Source: Zizania palustris
Taxonomy: Eukaryota > Streptophyta > Magnoliopsida > Poales > Poaceae
Assembly: GCA_019279435.1 (NCBI GenBank)
Contig: JAAALK010000284.1
Location: forward strand, 23,490,390 to 23,554,389
Length of the DNA: 64,000 bases
Direction of reading: 5' to 3'
The notes under the pieces are model-generated. The model saw only the letters and a program-made list of their open reading frames with translations. It did no database searches and was not told the origin of the DNA. This document shows, in pieces, positions 45,966-57,479 of the stretch; the stretch's first letter is position 1; each line of letters starts with the position of its first letter. A program made the position numbers and the translations under genes.

Positions 45966-46459
45966 TGTTGGCGTAAAAGATTACGCTAACAGGTTTCTGT
46001 AGAAAAGAAACTAACAAACGAAGTGTTTGTGAAGCAAACTGTTCTAAGCCTCCGAAAGGATAATAACTTAGAATAGTTCGAAAGTGTGTATTGAATCACT
46101 TGTATTCGGTCCCTATTACAGGGTGAAATGGGGGGTATTTATAGGCCCAAACATTAAGGAAAAGACCTATTTACCCTCTATTACAACCGACATTAAGGAA
46201 ACTATTCGGTTTCCTTAATAGGGCTAAAATGGTAAAAGACTAATCTAATAAGAAAGAAGATAAGTCTTCCATCTTAGCTGGCAGAAAAGATCCTGAAGGG
46301 CTTTAGTTCGAAGACATACTTCGAACCAATGTCTGTCTTCGGGCTTCGAACGGAGTTCTGGGCATCTTCGAAGATGATCTTCGGAGAATCTTCGAACTAG
46401 TTGACTGTCTTTATGCTGCTTCGGCAATAACCCCGAAGATGAGATATTTTCCCCCAACA
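45966..46459 (-). repeat. 3' LTR of Tat-3 (494 bp)
   Basis: On the minus strand it starts TGTTGGGGGAAAATATC and ends ACGCCAACA. The purine tract GAGGGGCTAC (minus, 46460-46469) precedes it. It differs from the other LTR by a missing C in a CCCC run near 46178 and two substitutions. Confidence 0.95.
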
Positions 46460-46787
46460 GTAGCCCCTCGAATACGCTTCTCCGTTGACCTGTAACGTTT
46501 AGGAGAGCAGTATACGCAAGAAAAATAATCATGCGTAGGGGTTAACAGATTTATATCATCTCCGAATTATGTGGAGATATATGCTTCGAATTGGTATTCG
46601 AAGAAGTTACATTCGAAGTAACTTAGAAATATCTTTAAAAAGACTGAAGACTTTCCAGACTTAGAAGAAATAGCCGTTAGCTTGTTTCTTCTAACGGAAG
46701 TTATACGATCCGTTATTTTCGGAGGAAAATAACGGGCGAGAATGCGAAAGGGCAGAACCAAAACGGTAACAAACGGAACATTTAGGC

Positions 46788-46795
46788 TATAAATA
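46788..46795 (+). promoter_or_regulatory. TATA box of the Tat-3 antisense gene
   Basis: TATAAATA in GGCTATAAATAAAGGG, 148 bases upstream of ATG 46936 and outside the LTR. It is conserved in the two other Tat-type copies in this window. Confidence 0.65.
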
Positions 46796-46935
46796 AAGGG
46801 CCTAAAACTTACCCGATTACCTTTTCACCGCTTTCTCACAGTCAAAAGCTTTTTGAGCCCCTTGAGTTCTTGAGCCCTAGCCTTTGAGTTCTTGAGCCCT
46901 AGCCTCCATTTCCTCAAAGTAATCGAGCGATCGTG

Positions 46936-49900
46936 ATGGTGAAGACCAAGGGATCTGCGCCTCCTTCGGCCTTGGCTCGGCAACAGGCGGCCGCAGCGGC
47001 AGCGGCGGCAGCGTTGGCGGCGGCACCTTCGATGCAGACGGCAACATCCATGGCGGCAGGGGGGAGAAATCCCCAAATCGCCGACGACCAAGGTATGTGC
47101 CCACCATCGACCAAATATTTGGATCAATCTTTTGAGTTGGGGCCTTCTACCTGCAAGAGAGAGTCTTTGGCAATCACAGCAGGGGGAAAGATTAGTAATG
47201 GAGTTATGATTCGGAATCCGGGCAAAGAATCGATTCCATCACCAAGACCCGGAGAGGTTGTAGTATTCGAAGCCTTTTTCGAAGCAGGCTTGGGCCTCCC
47301 TGCTGTGGACTTCTTGGCCGAAGTACTTGACCTGTTCCATGTAACCCTCCCCCAGCTATCTCCGAATGCCGTAGCTAGATTAGCTATCTTTGAGTGGGCG
47401 CTGAGAGCCGAAGGTTGTGAGGGGAGGGCAGAAATCTTCGCTGCACTTCATAGAGCGACTTGTCAGCCGAAGACCTTCGTAGGCTCCGGAGGTGAGAAAG
47501 TGGTGGTTGCCTTCGGAAGCATTAATTTTAGGCTTCGAGACGAATATGCCCTGCAATTCCCTGCTAAGGCCATCAATGCTAGATGGTACACCAATTGGGT
47601 CCTGAGGTGGTTTTATGCCGAAGTTGGAGCGAGCAGTCCTCTGGCTGGGCCTCTCAAAGAAATTCAATTTCGGAAGGAAGCCTTAGTGCAACCTGACGAA
47701 GGCCAGCTCGAAGCTCGCCTTAACCTGCTTTAGAAAATCAGCCGAAGGTTAAGCATGCGGGACTTAGCCGAAGAATTCCTCGGACTGCAAATTCCTCCGC
47801 TGATGGCCAATTGGCCTATCGTCTTCGAGGATGACTTGGAAGGCGGTCTTCGCAAGATCAATTATACTTCGAGCCCTGCAGGTAACTTCGAAACCAACAT
47901 GCATTGTACATATTTACTTCGAAGAAAGACTAACTCGAATTATTTTTTAGCTTCTTCAGCCCCTATTACTTCAGAGCAAATTGTAAGGGCTTCGGAGAAG
48001 ATTTTGGGTGCCCCAACTCCGACGGAAAAAGAATGGCGAATTAAATTGGTCGGGAGTTGGGAGCGGTTTAACAGAGTATGGGGAATGTTGGAGTTAACTC
48101 CGCCCCCTCTGATGGACTGGGTGCCTCTGGAGAAAGGACCCAAGAAAAGAGTGGCTGAAGCCGGAGCTTCTAGCTCCGCAAGGACTCCGGTGAAGAAGGT
48201 GGCTCGGAAGCCAAAAAATCTCGCACCTTCGGATCCCGTGCCTTCAAGCTCAAGAACCTCAATCTCTGGTTCTAAAGAAGATGAAGGTATATTATTAGTG
48301 AAATTGATTGATGAAGATGCAGCTCAACGAAGTATTCACATTAAAGATACTGCAGGTATACCGGAGCCCCAAGCCAACATCGAAGAAGTAAGAGCTCCGG
48401 ATACCCAGGAGGAACAAATCGAAGCCCCTATGGGTGGAGATGAAGTCGAAGTTCCGGCAACTTCGGTTGTGGAGGAAAGGACTGCTCACGGAGATGCTCC
48501 GACAGTGGAAAATCTAACTGCGGAGTCAGATGATGACTTCACTTTTGACCCTCCGATCAGTCCAGTGCTCGATCTTCCGGAGAATGTCGAAGGTAAATTT
48601 CACATAATTTTTATCAATTTCTGCAAAATTATACAATGTATAATATTTTTGTTTTTGCAGAGCCTCCTGTTGTCGAAGTACCTCACGAAGATACAATTCA
48701 AAGGCCTTCGACAACTTCGGAGCCACACCCGGAGGTTACTCAACAGGGGCCTGGAAGAGGTAAAAGACACACAGAGCCTCCTCCTACTCAAGGATCGACT
48801 TCGTCTGAGTCAACAGATGAAAGTGAATCAACTGAGGGGGGGCCATCTTCAGAAGTTCCAAGGGCCTCAGAAGAACTCTCCGGACCTTCGCTAAGCAGAG
48901 CGGATCAGAAAGCTTCAGTAATGCTTCCTCTCTTAACTCCTTTTTTGGAGGAGAGAACCGGACTTCGGACTCTGGTTAAACCTTTGGGTCAAGCCAGTCG
49001 CAAAGTCGGGGAAACAGAACTGGTAGCCCTCTTGAGCAAGGCGAAAAGTTCGGAGCTTAACATTGCTATAGAAAGAGCAGCTTATCAGGTACAAAGCATC
49101 TTCGAAATAAATAGCAAATTATATATGAATAATTTCTTATTTCTGTTTTTCTCTTTTTTTAGCAAGCAGTCTTAGCCCGCGCTGCAGCTTTATCGGGCGA
49201 AAATGAAATTGCTCAACTTCGGGAAGAAAACGAAGCTCTTCAAAGAAATTTTAACTTCTCCGAAGGTCGAGTAGCTCAGATGGATAATGTAATATTAGCA
49301 GAGCGAAGGGCTAGGCAAAGCTTAGAAGCTGCGAAGAAAGAGCTCGAAGCAGAGAGAATTGTGCTTCGAGCGGAAGTTGAAAGACTGCGAAAGGAGGATG
49401 CTGCTAAGGGGTCCGAACTTGTGAGGCTCCAAGAAGAGGCTAGCCAACTCCTGACTCAAAAGAATACTTTGACTACGGAAAATGCTAGAATTTCCGGAGT
49501 TCTAGCGGAAACGACTTCGGTCAAGGATGCACTTATTGAGGAAAAGCTTAAGTCTGAGAAGGTGGCTTCGGAGGTCATCGAGCAGATGCTAGGTGTCTTG
49601 GAGTACTTCGGTACTACTGGATCACTACCTTCGGATGACAATGTGACTCTGCTGCGCCGGTTAAAGAGGATCCAAGGAGCAGCGAAGCAAATGAAGACTG
49701 CAGACATTCGTTATGGAGAACTCTCCGGACAAGTGTCTGCCCTCGGATTACTTCGTTACTACGAGGATTTAGGCCGAACAATCACTCCGAGCGCAGAGGG
49801 CTCCATTACCTTCGACGACGCGAGACTTTTGAATCCTTCCGAAGGCATGACTGCCGCCTGGCGAGCCTTTCAGACTTCATGGAGAGCCGAAGGTCGTTCT

Positions 49901-50555
49901 GCGATCAAGGCTTGGATTGATGAAGGCCAACGCCAGAAGCAAGTTCGGAGCCAAGCTTCGAGCAGTCAGCCTCCTCCGAACCCGCAGGTTTAGGAATTAT
50001 TTAGGATTTTTTACCATGTAAAGCTTTGTGCTTGTAAACATTTATCAATGAAAATCTTGTTTGTCATATTTTTAGGCTTTGCCTCTTATGGAAGATATCG
50101 AAGTGTTAGAGCTTAACAAAGAACTTCGTTCATTGTGGAACACCTTCGAACTTCTAAAGAGTTATAAGCGTCCTAGATTTCTTATTCCTGGAGATGACTC
50201 CGGCGTAATTGCGCCCGAAGTAATCAAAGACGTATTGTCTTATATTAAAGAGGAAGATAAAGAGGTTGACGCAAACACCTCGTCTTCTGAAGACACTAAT
50301 TGGTCTGAAGATGAAGGTGAAGCCCAAAATAAAAGATCTGAAGATCTTAGAAGCTGGGAAAGAAGCCCCGAGCGGCTTCGAACTTGGGCCGAGCTTCAAC
50401 AAGAGCAGAAGGATTTTAGAGCTTCGAAGGGGAGGAAGAGAGTTAAACGCAAAGTTCTTAGAACTTCTGATGTTGGAACTAGTCGTTCCACCCCTAGCTC
50501 TCGGGACCGAAGAGGTCTCCGATTCCTTCTTGGTATAGATACCAATTTTTCATAG
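46936..50555 (+). pseudogene. Antisense five-exon gene of Tat-3 (PF04195-like, coiled coil), one premature stop
   Basis: Exons 46936-47881, 47951-48592, 48661-49088, 49163-49987 and 50076-50555; four short GT-AG introns (68-88 bases) join in phase to about 1106 codons. ATG 46936 (MVKTKGSAPPS) is used because it follows the TATA box. Exon 1 has the conserved FEAFFEAGLGLPAVDFL and LPQLSPNAVARLAIFEWALR blocks (PF04195). Exons 2-3 are Ser/Glu/Pro-rich and probably disordered. Exon 4 is a long heptad-rich coiled coil (49190-49560) followed by a globular-looking part (LGVLEYFGTTGSLPSDDNV). Exon 5 ends in a basic, Ser-rich tail. A TAG at 47731-47733 interrupts exon 1 where Tat-1 has a Gln codon; the same frame continues. 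Convergent with pol. Function unknown; additional antisense genes of this type are known in Tat elements. Confidence 0.8.
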
Positions 50556-50924
50556 TGTAATCTGTAAACACATTTATTTCGATAATGAATGCCGATTTAA
50601 AATTGTCTCCATATTTACTAGCCCCTCTTTGGGTATAAGCAACTTCGAAATGTATTCAAAGATGGTTATGCGCAAAGAAAAAACTTCGGAGTACAATTTT
50701 TTGGGGGTTCGGAGCCCCTCTGTCATTTAAAGATCTTTTGAAATCTTATGAAATGTCTTCGACTTTTTGCAGTCGGAAGAATGGTAGCTTAGTACCTTTG
50801 CTTGCTTTACGAAAGAAATCAATTGAGATAACTTCCAGGACACTTTAGTGTCTTAAAGAATTTGTCACTTTGGACTATGTTAACAGACATTCGAAGCTCA
50901 TGGCTCAAATGCTGTTTTGCTTTA

Positions 50925-51355
50925 GCCACCTTCGGCTTGTCTTTGCGATCTCTGACGAACCAATGGTTCGGAGTTTGCAATGGTCTCTTTGGACTCTTTT
51001 TACGGATGTCTACCAGCCAATGGCTTGGACTCCGTATAATTGTAGCCACCTTCGGCTATTTTTGCAGAAGTCTACCAGCCAATGGCTTGGACTTCGCAGA
51101 ATTTGTAGCCACCTTCGGCTATTTTTGCAGAAGTCTACCAGCCAATGGCTTGGACTTCGCAGAATTTGGCCACCTTCGGCTCTTTTTTACGGAAGTTTGC
51201 AAGCTGCAGCTTGGACTCCGTAGATTTTGGCCACCTTCGGTTCTTTTTACGGAAGTCTACCAGCCAATGGCTTGGACTCCGTAGAATGTGGTTTTGGGCT
51301 CTTTTACGGATGCCTACAAGCCGTGGCCTGGGCTCCGGATTATGTCAGCCACCAC
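50925..51355. repeat. Tandem array of about 60-63-bp units between the antisense gene and pol
   Basis: Units share GCCACCTTCGGCT, TTTTTGCAGAAGTCTACCAG and CCAATGGCTTGGACT. The GCCACC anchor occurs at 50925, 51045, 51108, 51169, 51230 and 51348, which fits seven units with one anchor lost in the first pair and one near 51288. The best-matched neighbours (51045 and 51108) are nearly identical. The array lies between the 3' ends of two convergent genes. Confidence 0.88.
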
Positions 51356-51544
51356 ACCGGAGGCTTCGACTTTATGGGTTCGAAGTCCGGAAATACAGCC
51401 CAGCTTAATGACACTTCCCTCTCGGTCGACCCCGCGGTTCCAGCGCGTCCGCTCGGGAAGCTGGAAGTCTATGAGGGGAAGGCAACTATCAGGGTGTATG
51501 CTTTATTAATTTAGAGGTGATTACAAGCGAATTACAAGGAGCCC

Positions 51545-52931
51545 TTATGCGAAGTATCGCTTTAGGTGCTCCGCATGCCAAGCATGTGCTAACTCTTCAC
51601 CTTCTAAATTAGCTAATTTGAATGAACCAGGGCACCCTGAGCGGACAATTAGATATGGACCTTCCCATTTATTGCCTAACTTCCCTGGTGCTATAATGCT
51701 TCGTAGAACAAGATGACCCGGCCTTAACTCGCTGAGCTTAACCTTCGGGTCATACCAAGTCTTCGTCTGCTGATGATACTTTGATAAATTAGCTACAGCC
51801 CGAAGTCTTGTTTCTTCTGAAAAATCTAACGAAGCTTGTCTTTCTTCTTCAATGTCCGGTTCGGTGCTGCGAAATGATCCCCCCTTGAGCTCCGTTGGAG
51901 TCATAGCTTCATCTCCGAATAGTAGTCTGAACGGAGTAAAACCTGTGGACCTTGTTTGCGTAGTCCGAATGGACCACAGAATCTTCGGAAGCTCTTCGGT
52001 CCACAGTCCCTTTGACAATCCTACTATTCTTCGATTTAGCCTTGATAAAATATTTCCATTGGCTCGCTCTATGGATTCTTCGATTTAGCCTTGATAAAAT
52101 ATTTCCATTGGCTCGCTCTATGGCTCCATTCGACTGAGGATGTCTCACTGCAGCAAAACATAGTTGAATGCCTAGGTCTTCGCAAAACTTCCTGAAGGGT
52201 TCTGCGTCGAACTGTGTTCCATTATCAACTGTGAGATATCTAGGCACTCCGAACCGGCAAATAATGTTCTTCCAAAAGAATTTCTGTACATTGTTCGAAG
52301 TGATAGCTGTTAAGGGCTCTGCTTCTACCCACTTAGAAAAATATTCAATAGCTACCACTGCGAACTTCAGATTTCCCTTTGCTAACGGAAAGGGACCAAT
52401 TAGATCCATACCCCATCTGGCCATAGGCCATACCGGAGCAATGACTTGAAGAGCTGTTGGTGGGCGATGACTTCGTCGACCCATCCACTGGCATCCTTGA
52501 CAAGTGCGGACCAAGCTCTCCGCATCAGCTGTTATTGTGGGCCAATAAAGCCCCTGGCGAAGTGTTTTTCCTGCCAGAGCTCTAGGGGCTAAATGACTTC
52601 CACAAAGGCCTTCGTGAATTTCTCGAAGAATTTCTTGGCCTTCGGCTTGAGATATACATCGGAGTAGAGGGGAACATACTCCGGCCTTGTATAATATACC
52701 GTTGATTAACTGATAGTTTCTTGCTCTGAGCTTTAATCTTGACAACTGGGGCTCTTCGGGCAAATTTGTTCCTCCTTGCAAGAGTTCTATGATCGAATCT
52801 TTCCAATCTGCACTAGGAATGCAAAGAATCTCTGCAGAGGCAATTTGTGGCACCGAAGGTATATTGAGCTCCTCATAGAAAGCTTCTTCAGGCACATCCA
52901 CAGCTCCGGCTGCAGCCTTCGCTAAAATGTC
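51545..52931 (-). pseudogene. Tat-3 integrase (broken by a 49-bp tandem duplication)
   Basis: Upstream zinc-binding part with HEGLCGSHLAPRALAGKT and CQGCQWMGRR; core with MDLIGPFPLAKG (first Asp), TVDNGTQFDAE (second Asp) and QSNGAIERANG (Glu), the D,D-35-E triad. After the Glu the frame is lost through a 49-bp direct duplication (52027-52075 and 52076-52124). The C-terminal part continues in another frame at 51545-52018 with LWSIRTTQTRSTGFTPF and a GPY/F-type KWEGPYLIV motif, ending at a TAA. No chromodomain follows. A TAA at 52932-52934 separates it in frame from the RNase H region. Confidence 0.88.
52027..52124. repeat. 49-bp direct tandem duplication inside the integrase
   Basis: Two adjacent copies of a unit beginning TTCTTCGATTTAGCC and ending GCTCTATGG, essentially identical. 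As 49 is not a multiple of three, it shifts the integrase frame. Confidence 0.92.
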
Positions 52932-52934
52932 CGC

Positions 52935-54368
52935 TTACACGTTTTCAGCTCTTGGTATACTCCGAATGGAAATACCCTTGAAGTGTGCTTCGATTTTGCG
53001 GATTTCTTCTAAGTATTTTGCAAGCTGTGGATGCCGAACTTGAAAACTTTTGTCTACGTGCCCTGCTACTATCTGAGAATCTGTTTTTATAATTATCCTT
53101 GTAGCCCCTAGAGCACGTGCTTTCCGGAGTCCCAATAAAATCCCTTCGTACTCCGCTATATTATTGGTAGACTTAAAGTTGAGTCTTGCGGAGTACATTG
53201 CTCTTTGCCCTGACGGTGAAATCAACACTGCCCCAATGCCTGCTCCGGATGCTTGGAAAGCCCCATCGGAGTAAACAGTCCAAACTCCGTCACTTGATTT
53301 CTCCGGAGTCAAATTCGCAGGTGGAGTCCACTCTGCTACGAAGTCTGCTAGGACTTGGGATTTGATAGCTGTCCTTGCCAAGAAAGATATGCCGAAGGGT
53401 GCTAGCTCTACTGCCCACTTTCCAATTCTTCCAGTGGAATCTTTGCTTCGGAGCATATCTCCTAAGGGATAAGAAGTTGGTACAATTACATTGTGAGCCA
53501 AAAAATAATGTCTTAGCTTCCTCGAAGCCATTATCAGAGCATAAACGAACTTCTCAAGTTCGGAGTATCTTGTCTTCGCTCCTGATAATGCTTCGGATAC
53601 AAAATAGACAGGATTTTGGACCAACTTCCCATTGAAATCCACTTCTCTGACAAGGACTGCGCTGACAGCTGAACCTGTAGCCGCAAGATACAGGAGTAGG
53701 GTTTCGTCCGCAATAGGCACCGTAAGTGTAGCAAGATTGCTGAGATAATCTTTAATATCTTCGAAGCTTTTCTGACACTCCGGTGTCCATGCAAAATCTT
53801 CGGACCCTTTCAAAGCTTTGAATATTGGCAGGCTCCTCTCCGCAGACCTTGATAAAAACCTGCTAAGTGCGGCCAGACGTCCAGTCAGCTTTTGCACTTG
53901 CTTTAAATTCTTCGGAGGAGCCATCTTCTGCAGCGCAGTTATTTGAGTAGGGCTAGCTTCAATTCCCCTGCTTGAAACTAAGTACCCTAACAACTTTCCA
54001 GCCTTAGCTCCGAATATACATTTTTCGGGGTTAAGACGGATCCCACATGCCCGAAGGCTATTGAATGTTTCTGCTAAGTCTAGGCTATGTTGGTGCTTTA
54101 AAGCACTCTTTATTACAATATCATCCATATAGGCCTCCACATTGCGACCTAGTTGATGACCTAGAGCCTTAGCAACTAATCTTGAAAAAGTAGCCCCGAC
54201 ATTTCTTAGGCCGAAGGGCATTCTTACATAGCAGAAGACTCCCGAAGGAGTTACAAAGCTCGTCTTGATTTCATCTTCGCGCTTCAACCATATTTGATGA
54301 TAACTAGAATACGCGTCAAGGAAGCTTAGTAACTCCGAACCTGCAGTGGAGTCAACTAGTTGATCAAT
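52935..54368 (-). pseudogene. Tat-3 reverse transcriptase, RNase H and second (archaeal-type) RNase H
   Basis: The RT fingers/palm part contains VRMPFGLRNVGATF and the catalytic AYMDDIVIKS (about 54115-54145). The connection and first RNase H follow (about 53300-53900); its usual first catalytic Asp is not evident in LLLYLAATGSAVSAVLV. A second RNase H (about 52935-53285) has VYSDGAFQASGAG, NIAEYEGILLGL and IIKTDSQIV, the D-E-D pattern of the RVT_3/archaeal-type enzyme that defines Tat-lineage elements. A TGA at 54366-54368 splits the RT from its N-terminal part in the same frame, consistent with a CGA-to-TGA change. Confidence 0.9.
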
Positions 54369-55453
54369 TCAGGGCATGGGGTAGGGGTCACGTGGGCACG
54401 CTTTATTCAGAGATGTGAAATCAATGCACATGCGCCACTTCCCGGAAGACTTCTTCCTGACGAAGACTGGGTTGGCTAACCATTCTGTATGGGCCACTTC
54501 TCTGATAATCCCAGCCTTCAACAGTTTTTCAACTTCGTCCTTAGCTAGAGCAGCTCTCTCTGCGGACATCTTCCGGAGTCCTTGTCGAACAGGCCGGGCC
54601 TTCGGGTTTACAAGTAAACTGTGTTCAATAATATCCCGATCGACTCCGGTGATATCTTCGTCAGACCAAGCGAAGACATCCAAATTTTCTTCCACGACTT
54701 TTTCCAAGGAGGTTGCAACTTCAGGAGGTAAATCTTTACCAAATTGAAAAGTGTATTCTTTACCATCTTTAACAATGATCTTCGTTGCAATCTCTCCCTC
54801 GGGACTTGGTCTCGGAAACGACTTCTTCGAAGCTTCGGAGGAGGCTGAAAAAATTTCTTCATTATCCTGGACACTATTTACTTGCCTCGGATCAAGAGGA
54901 GGACCGTGACCATATTCTGCCCTCCGAGCCATGGCTTGATCTCCGAAGATTGTCAGGACTCCTGCTTGTGTGGGCATCTTCATGCACAAGTAGTTGTGAT
55001 GCGCCACAGCTCCGAACTGATTCAACATGCCCCATCCGAAGATGACATTATAAGCATACGGGGCATCTACCACATCAAAGATAACTTCTTCAGTTCGGGC
55101 TAATAAACCTTCTCCGAAGGTTACTTCCAGGCCTATCTGGCCAAGCGCATCAAGCGGAGGTCCTGCGAAGCCTTGCAGAGGACGAGCCGCTGGGAGGAGA
55201 TGCTTCCTGGAAATGCATAACTGGTCGAAGGCTTGCACAAAAATGATATCTGTCGAACTACCTCCGTCAATTAGCACCCTTCGGACTTCAGTCCTTGCAA
55301 TATCAGCAGTGATAACCAATGGATCTGCATGCGGGAACTTAATACCAGCTGCATCCTCCACAGAGAAAGATATTGGAACATGAGACCACTCCGGCATTGC
55401 AGCTGCAGATTGAGGAGCCATGCTGAATAGCGTGGGCCTCATGGCTCCAGATG
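54369..55453 (-). pseudogene. Tat-3 protease and N-terminal RT
   Basis: Aspartic protease with RVLIDGGSSTDIIF as the active site (Asp-Gly-Gly in place of the commoner Asp-Thr/Ser-Gly, as is usual in this lineage) and a downstream hydrophobic flap region to VIFGWGMLNQFGA. A linker (DVFAWSDEDITGVD) leads into the RT start with KAGIIREVAHTEWLANPV and WRMCIDFTSLNKACPRDPYP, ending at the TGA at 54366. Its upstream frame continues directly into 57480-57747 once the solo LTR is disregarded. Confidence 0.88.
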
Positions 55454-57473
55454 TGATGAGTCATTGTCAACGATAGTCAAAGAGGACTGGAATGAGAAGA
55501 GAAGACCTGCTGCGTCTGGGCCGCGTGTGACTCAGGTACACGGGCAGCGAGCGACTGTCGGGCAGAGGGGCCGCGAAGTCGGGCTGGCCCAATCCGGGTA
55601 CATGGGCTAGGAGCAGCAGAGGATCCACTGGGCTGTTGACCGGGATTGACTCAGGTACACGGGCGGTGAGCGATTGCCGGGCTGAGGGAGCTGCGGAATC
55701 GGGCCGGCCCAATCCGAGTACCCGGTGCGAAGACGGTGGACGCTTTGTCAGTTTCGGCGCAAAACTGACGACCGTCGATTTCGGATCTGTCCGTCCTGAG
55801 GCGAAGCCGTAGCTGCTACGAAAGCTCCGCATCAGGACAAGTTACCTTTATTTAGGATTTTACTATTTTGTCCCTAGGCCCACAGTCAGTCAGTCGAGTC
55901 TGTAAAAATATCCTAAGGGCAGTTTAGTCTTTTCCATTTATTTCAGCGTCTGTAAAAAACCCCAGGGGTATTTCTGCATTTTTACATTTAATGGGCTGCC
56001 TATAAATAGGCCCCAATATCCTAGGGTTAGTGTTACCCATTTTGATAATACACTTTCATCCAAGAAAAAAGGTTTTGGGTCACTTTCTGTGTTACTGTGT
56101 GCGCTGCCTTCGTTCATCTTGAACAAATTGGTTCTGTGAGATTTTCTGGTCTCCGTTTTTTAATCCTCTCGATTTGCGTGTTCATCTGGAGCATTTGATT
56201 CATTAAGTTCTTCCTTGAAGCCATCGATTTCTCCTCTGCATACACTATGCTTGCCTATTGAATGGCTAATCTTCTGTCACAGTTTTTATTCCGTTGAGAG
56301 CTTGTTCGATTCAGGTGCTAGTCTGCCTTCATTTGATGCTAGTTCATCTCTGTACGTTTTGATGTTATGTTTAGCGTCTTGTGCATTGTTTATTTCGTGG
56401 ATCAATGAATATGGCAGAGTTCATCTAGTATCTTCTAGTCTACTCTAGCTTCTGTTCTTGCTTTTTGCTTGCAGTAGCATCATTTTTCCTCTCAGCCTGA
56501 AGCTTCCGTGCGTGGGGTCCACAAAATAGCTTGTCAGGCGTTGGCAGTATCTTTTGTGCAGGCTTTTACTTTTATCCTGTGTCAAAGCCATGTTTTACTG
56601 TCCAAAGCATTTACTGATTCGAAGTGTCTTAGTCCTCTCGTGTCAGCAGGCCCCGATTACTTTTCGCGCGAAGCTCTCAAGCGAAGGTACTCCGAGTTCC
56701 CTGTGATAGTTTGCAGAGCTTCGCAGTTTCGTTTCGAAGTCTTCCCTTTGGTTGGTTTCTTCGAAGTCTGTCATTTTGTTCGAGGTCTCGCTTCATGCTT
56801 CGCTAGCTTCGTTGGACTAGTCCGAAGGTTTTTGTCTATTTTTGCTCTTGCTTCGAGGTTTGATTCTACAGCCTTCGCTTAACAGCTTCGAAGCAGGCTT
56901 CGATGCTTCATAGGCTTCGAACAAGCTTCGAAGTCTTTTTGGCTTTGTGAACGAAGCCCGGCAGAGAGCAGCTATACGTTTTAAGACTTCGATCGACTAC
57001 CTTCGACATCTTCAGCCTTCACACGTACTTCGAAGCAAGCCTCGTCTCAACTGCTTCGGAGTAGGCTTTGGCAGTACAGACTTCAACACGTAGTCTCCGA
57101 AGCCACCTTCGACATCCTCGGACTTCGCACGCTTCATAGACTTCGGACAACCTTCGTCAAGTACACTCTTGGAGACAACTTCGAACAGTATTTTCTCATT
57201 CCTTTTATTTGTACTCAGTTTAAATTGCTGGTGAACTCTGATCTGCCCATGTGTTGAATGTTGTACTTATCTGCCTATTAGCACTGTATTGGTGTTTCTT
57301 TGTCTAGGACACCGGTCGTTTCTAGGCTAGAAATTTTGTGGCTTTGTTGATCTGTTTAGCTTTCTGAGCTAAGTCTGTTGAGGTGCGTTGGGTGTTGGGA
57401 GCTGGCCATTGATTCAAAAGAATTTATTAGGCGCCCATTCACCCCCCCTCTGGTCGCTACTTTCGGTCCTACA
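55454..57473 (+). mobile_element. Solo LTR (2020 bp), Sirevirus-like, inside Tat-3 polyprotein
   Basis: Plus-strand TGATGAGTCATTG to TTTCGGTCCTACA, flanked by a 6-bp direct repeat CAGATG (55448-55453 and 57474-57479). TATAAATA at 56001-56008. Its length and its end (CCCCCCCTCTGGTCGC, TTTCGGTCC) resemble the 2.04-kb copia LTR family (ending CCCTCTGGTCGCC, TTTCCGGTCC), so it is probably a related Sirevirus. It has no internal region, so it is a solo LTR left by LTR-LTR recombination. Confidence 0.85.
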
Positions 57474-57479
57474 CAGATG

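Noticed and set aside
50862..51408. Overlapping 70-140-codon open frames with FGLSLRSLTN / QPMAWTP repeats
   Set aside because: They are translations of the 60-63-bp tandem array; open because units are near multiples of three and lack stops, with no start context.
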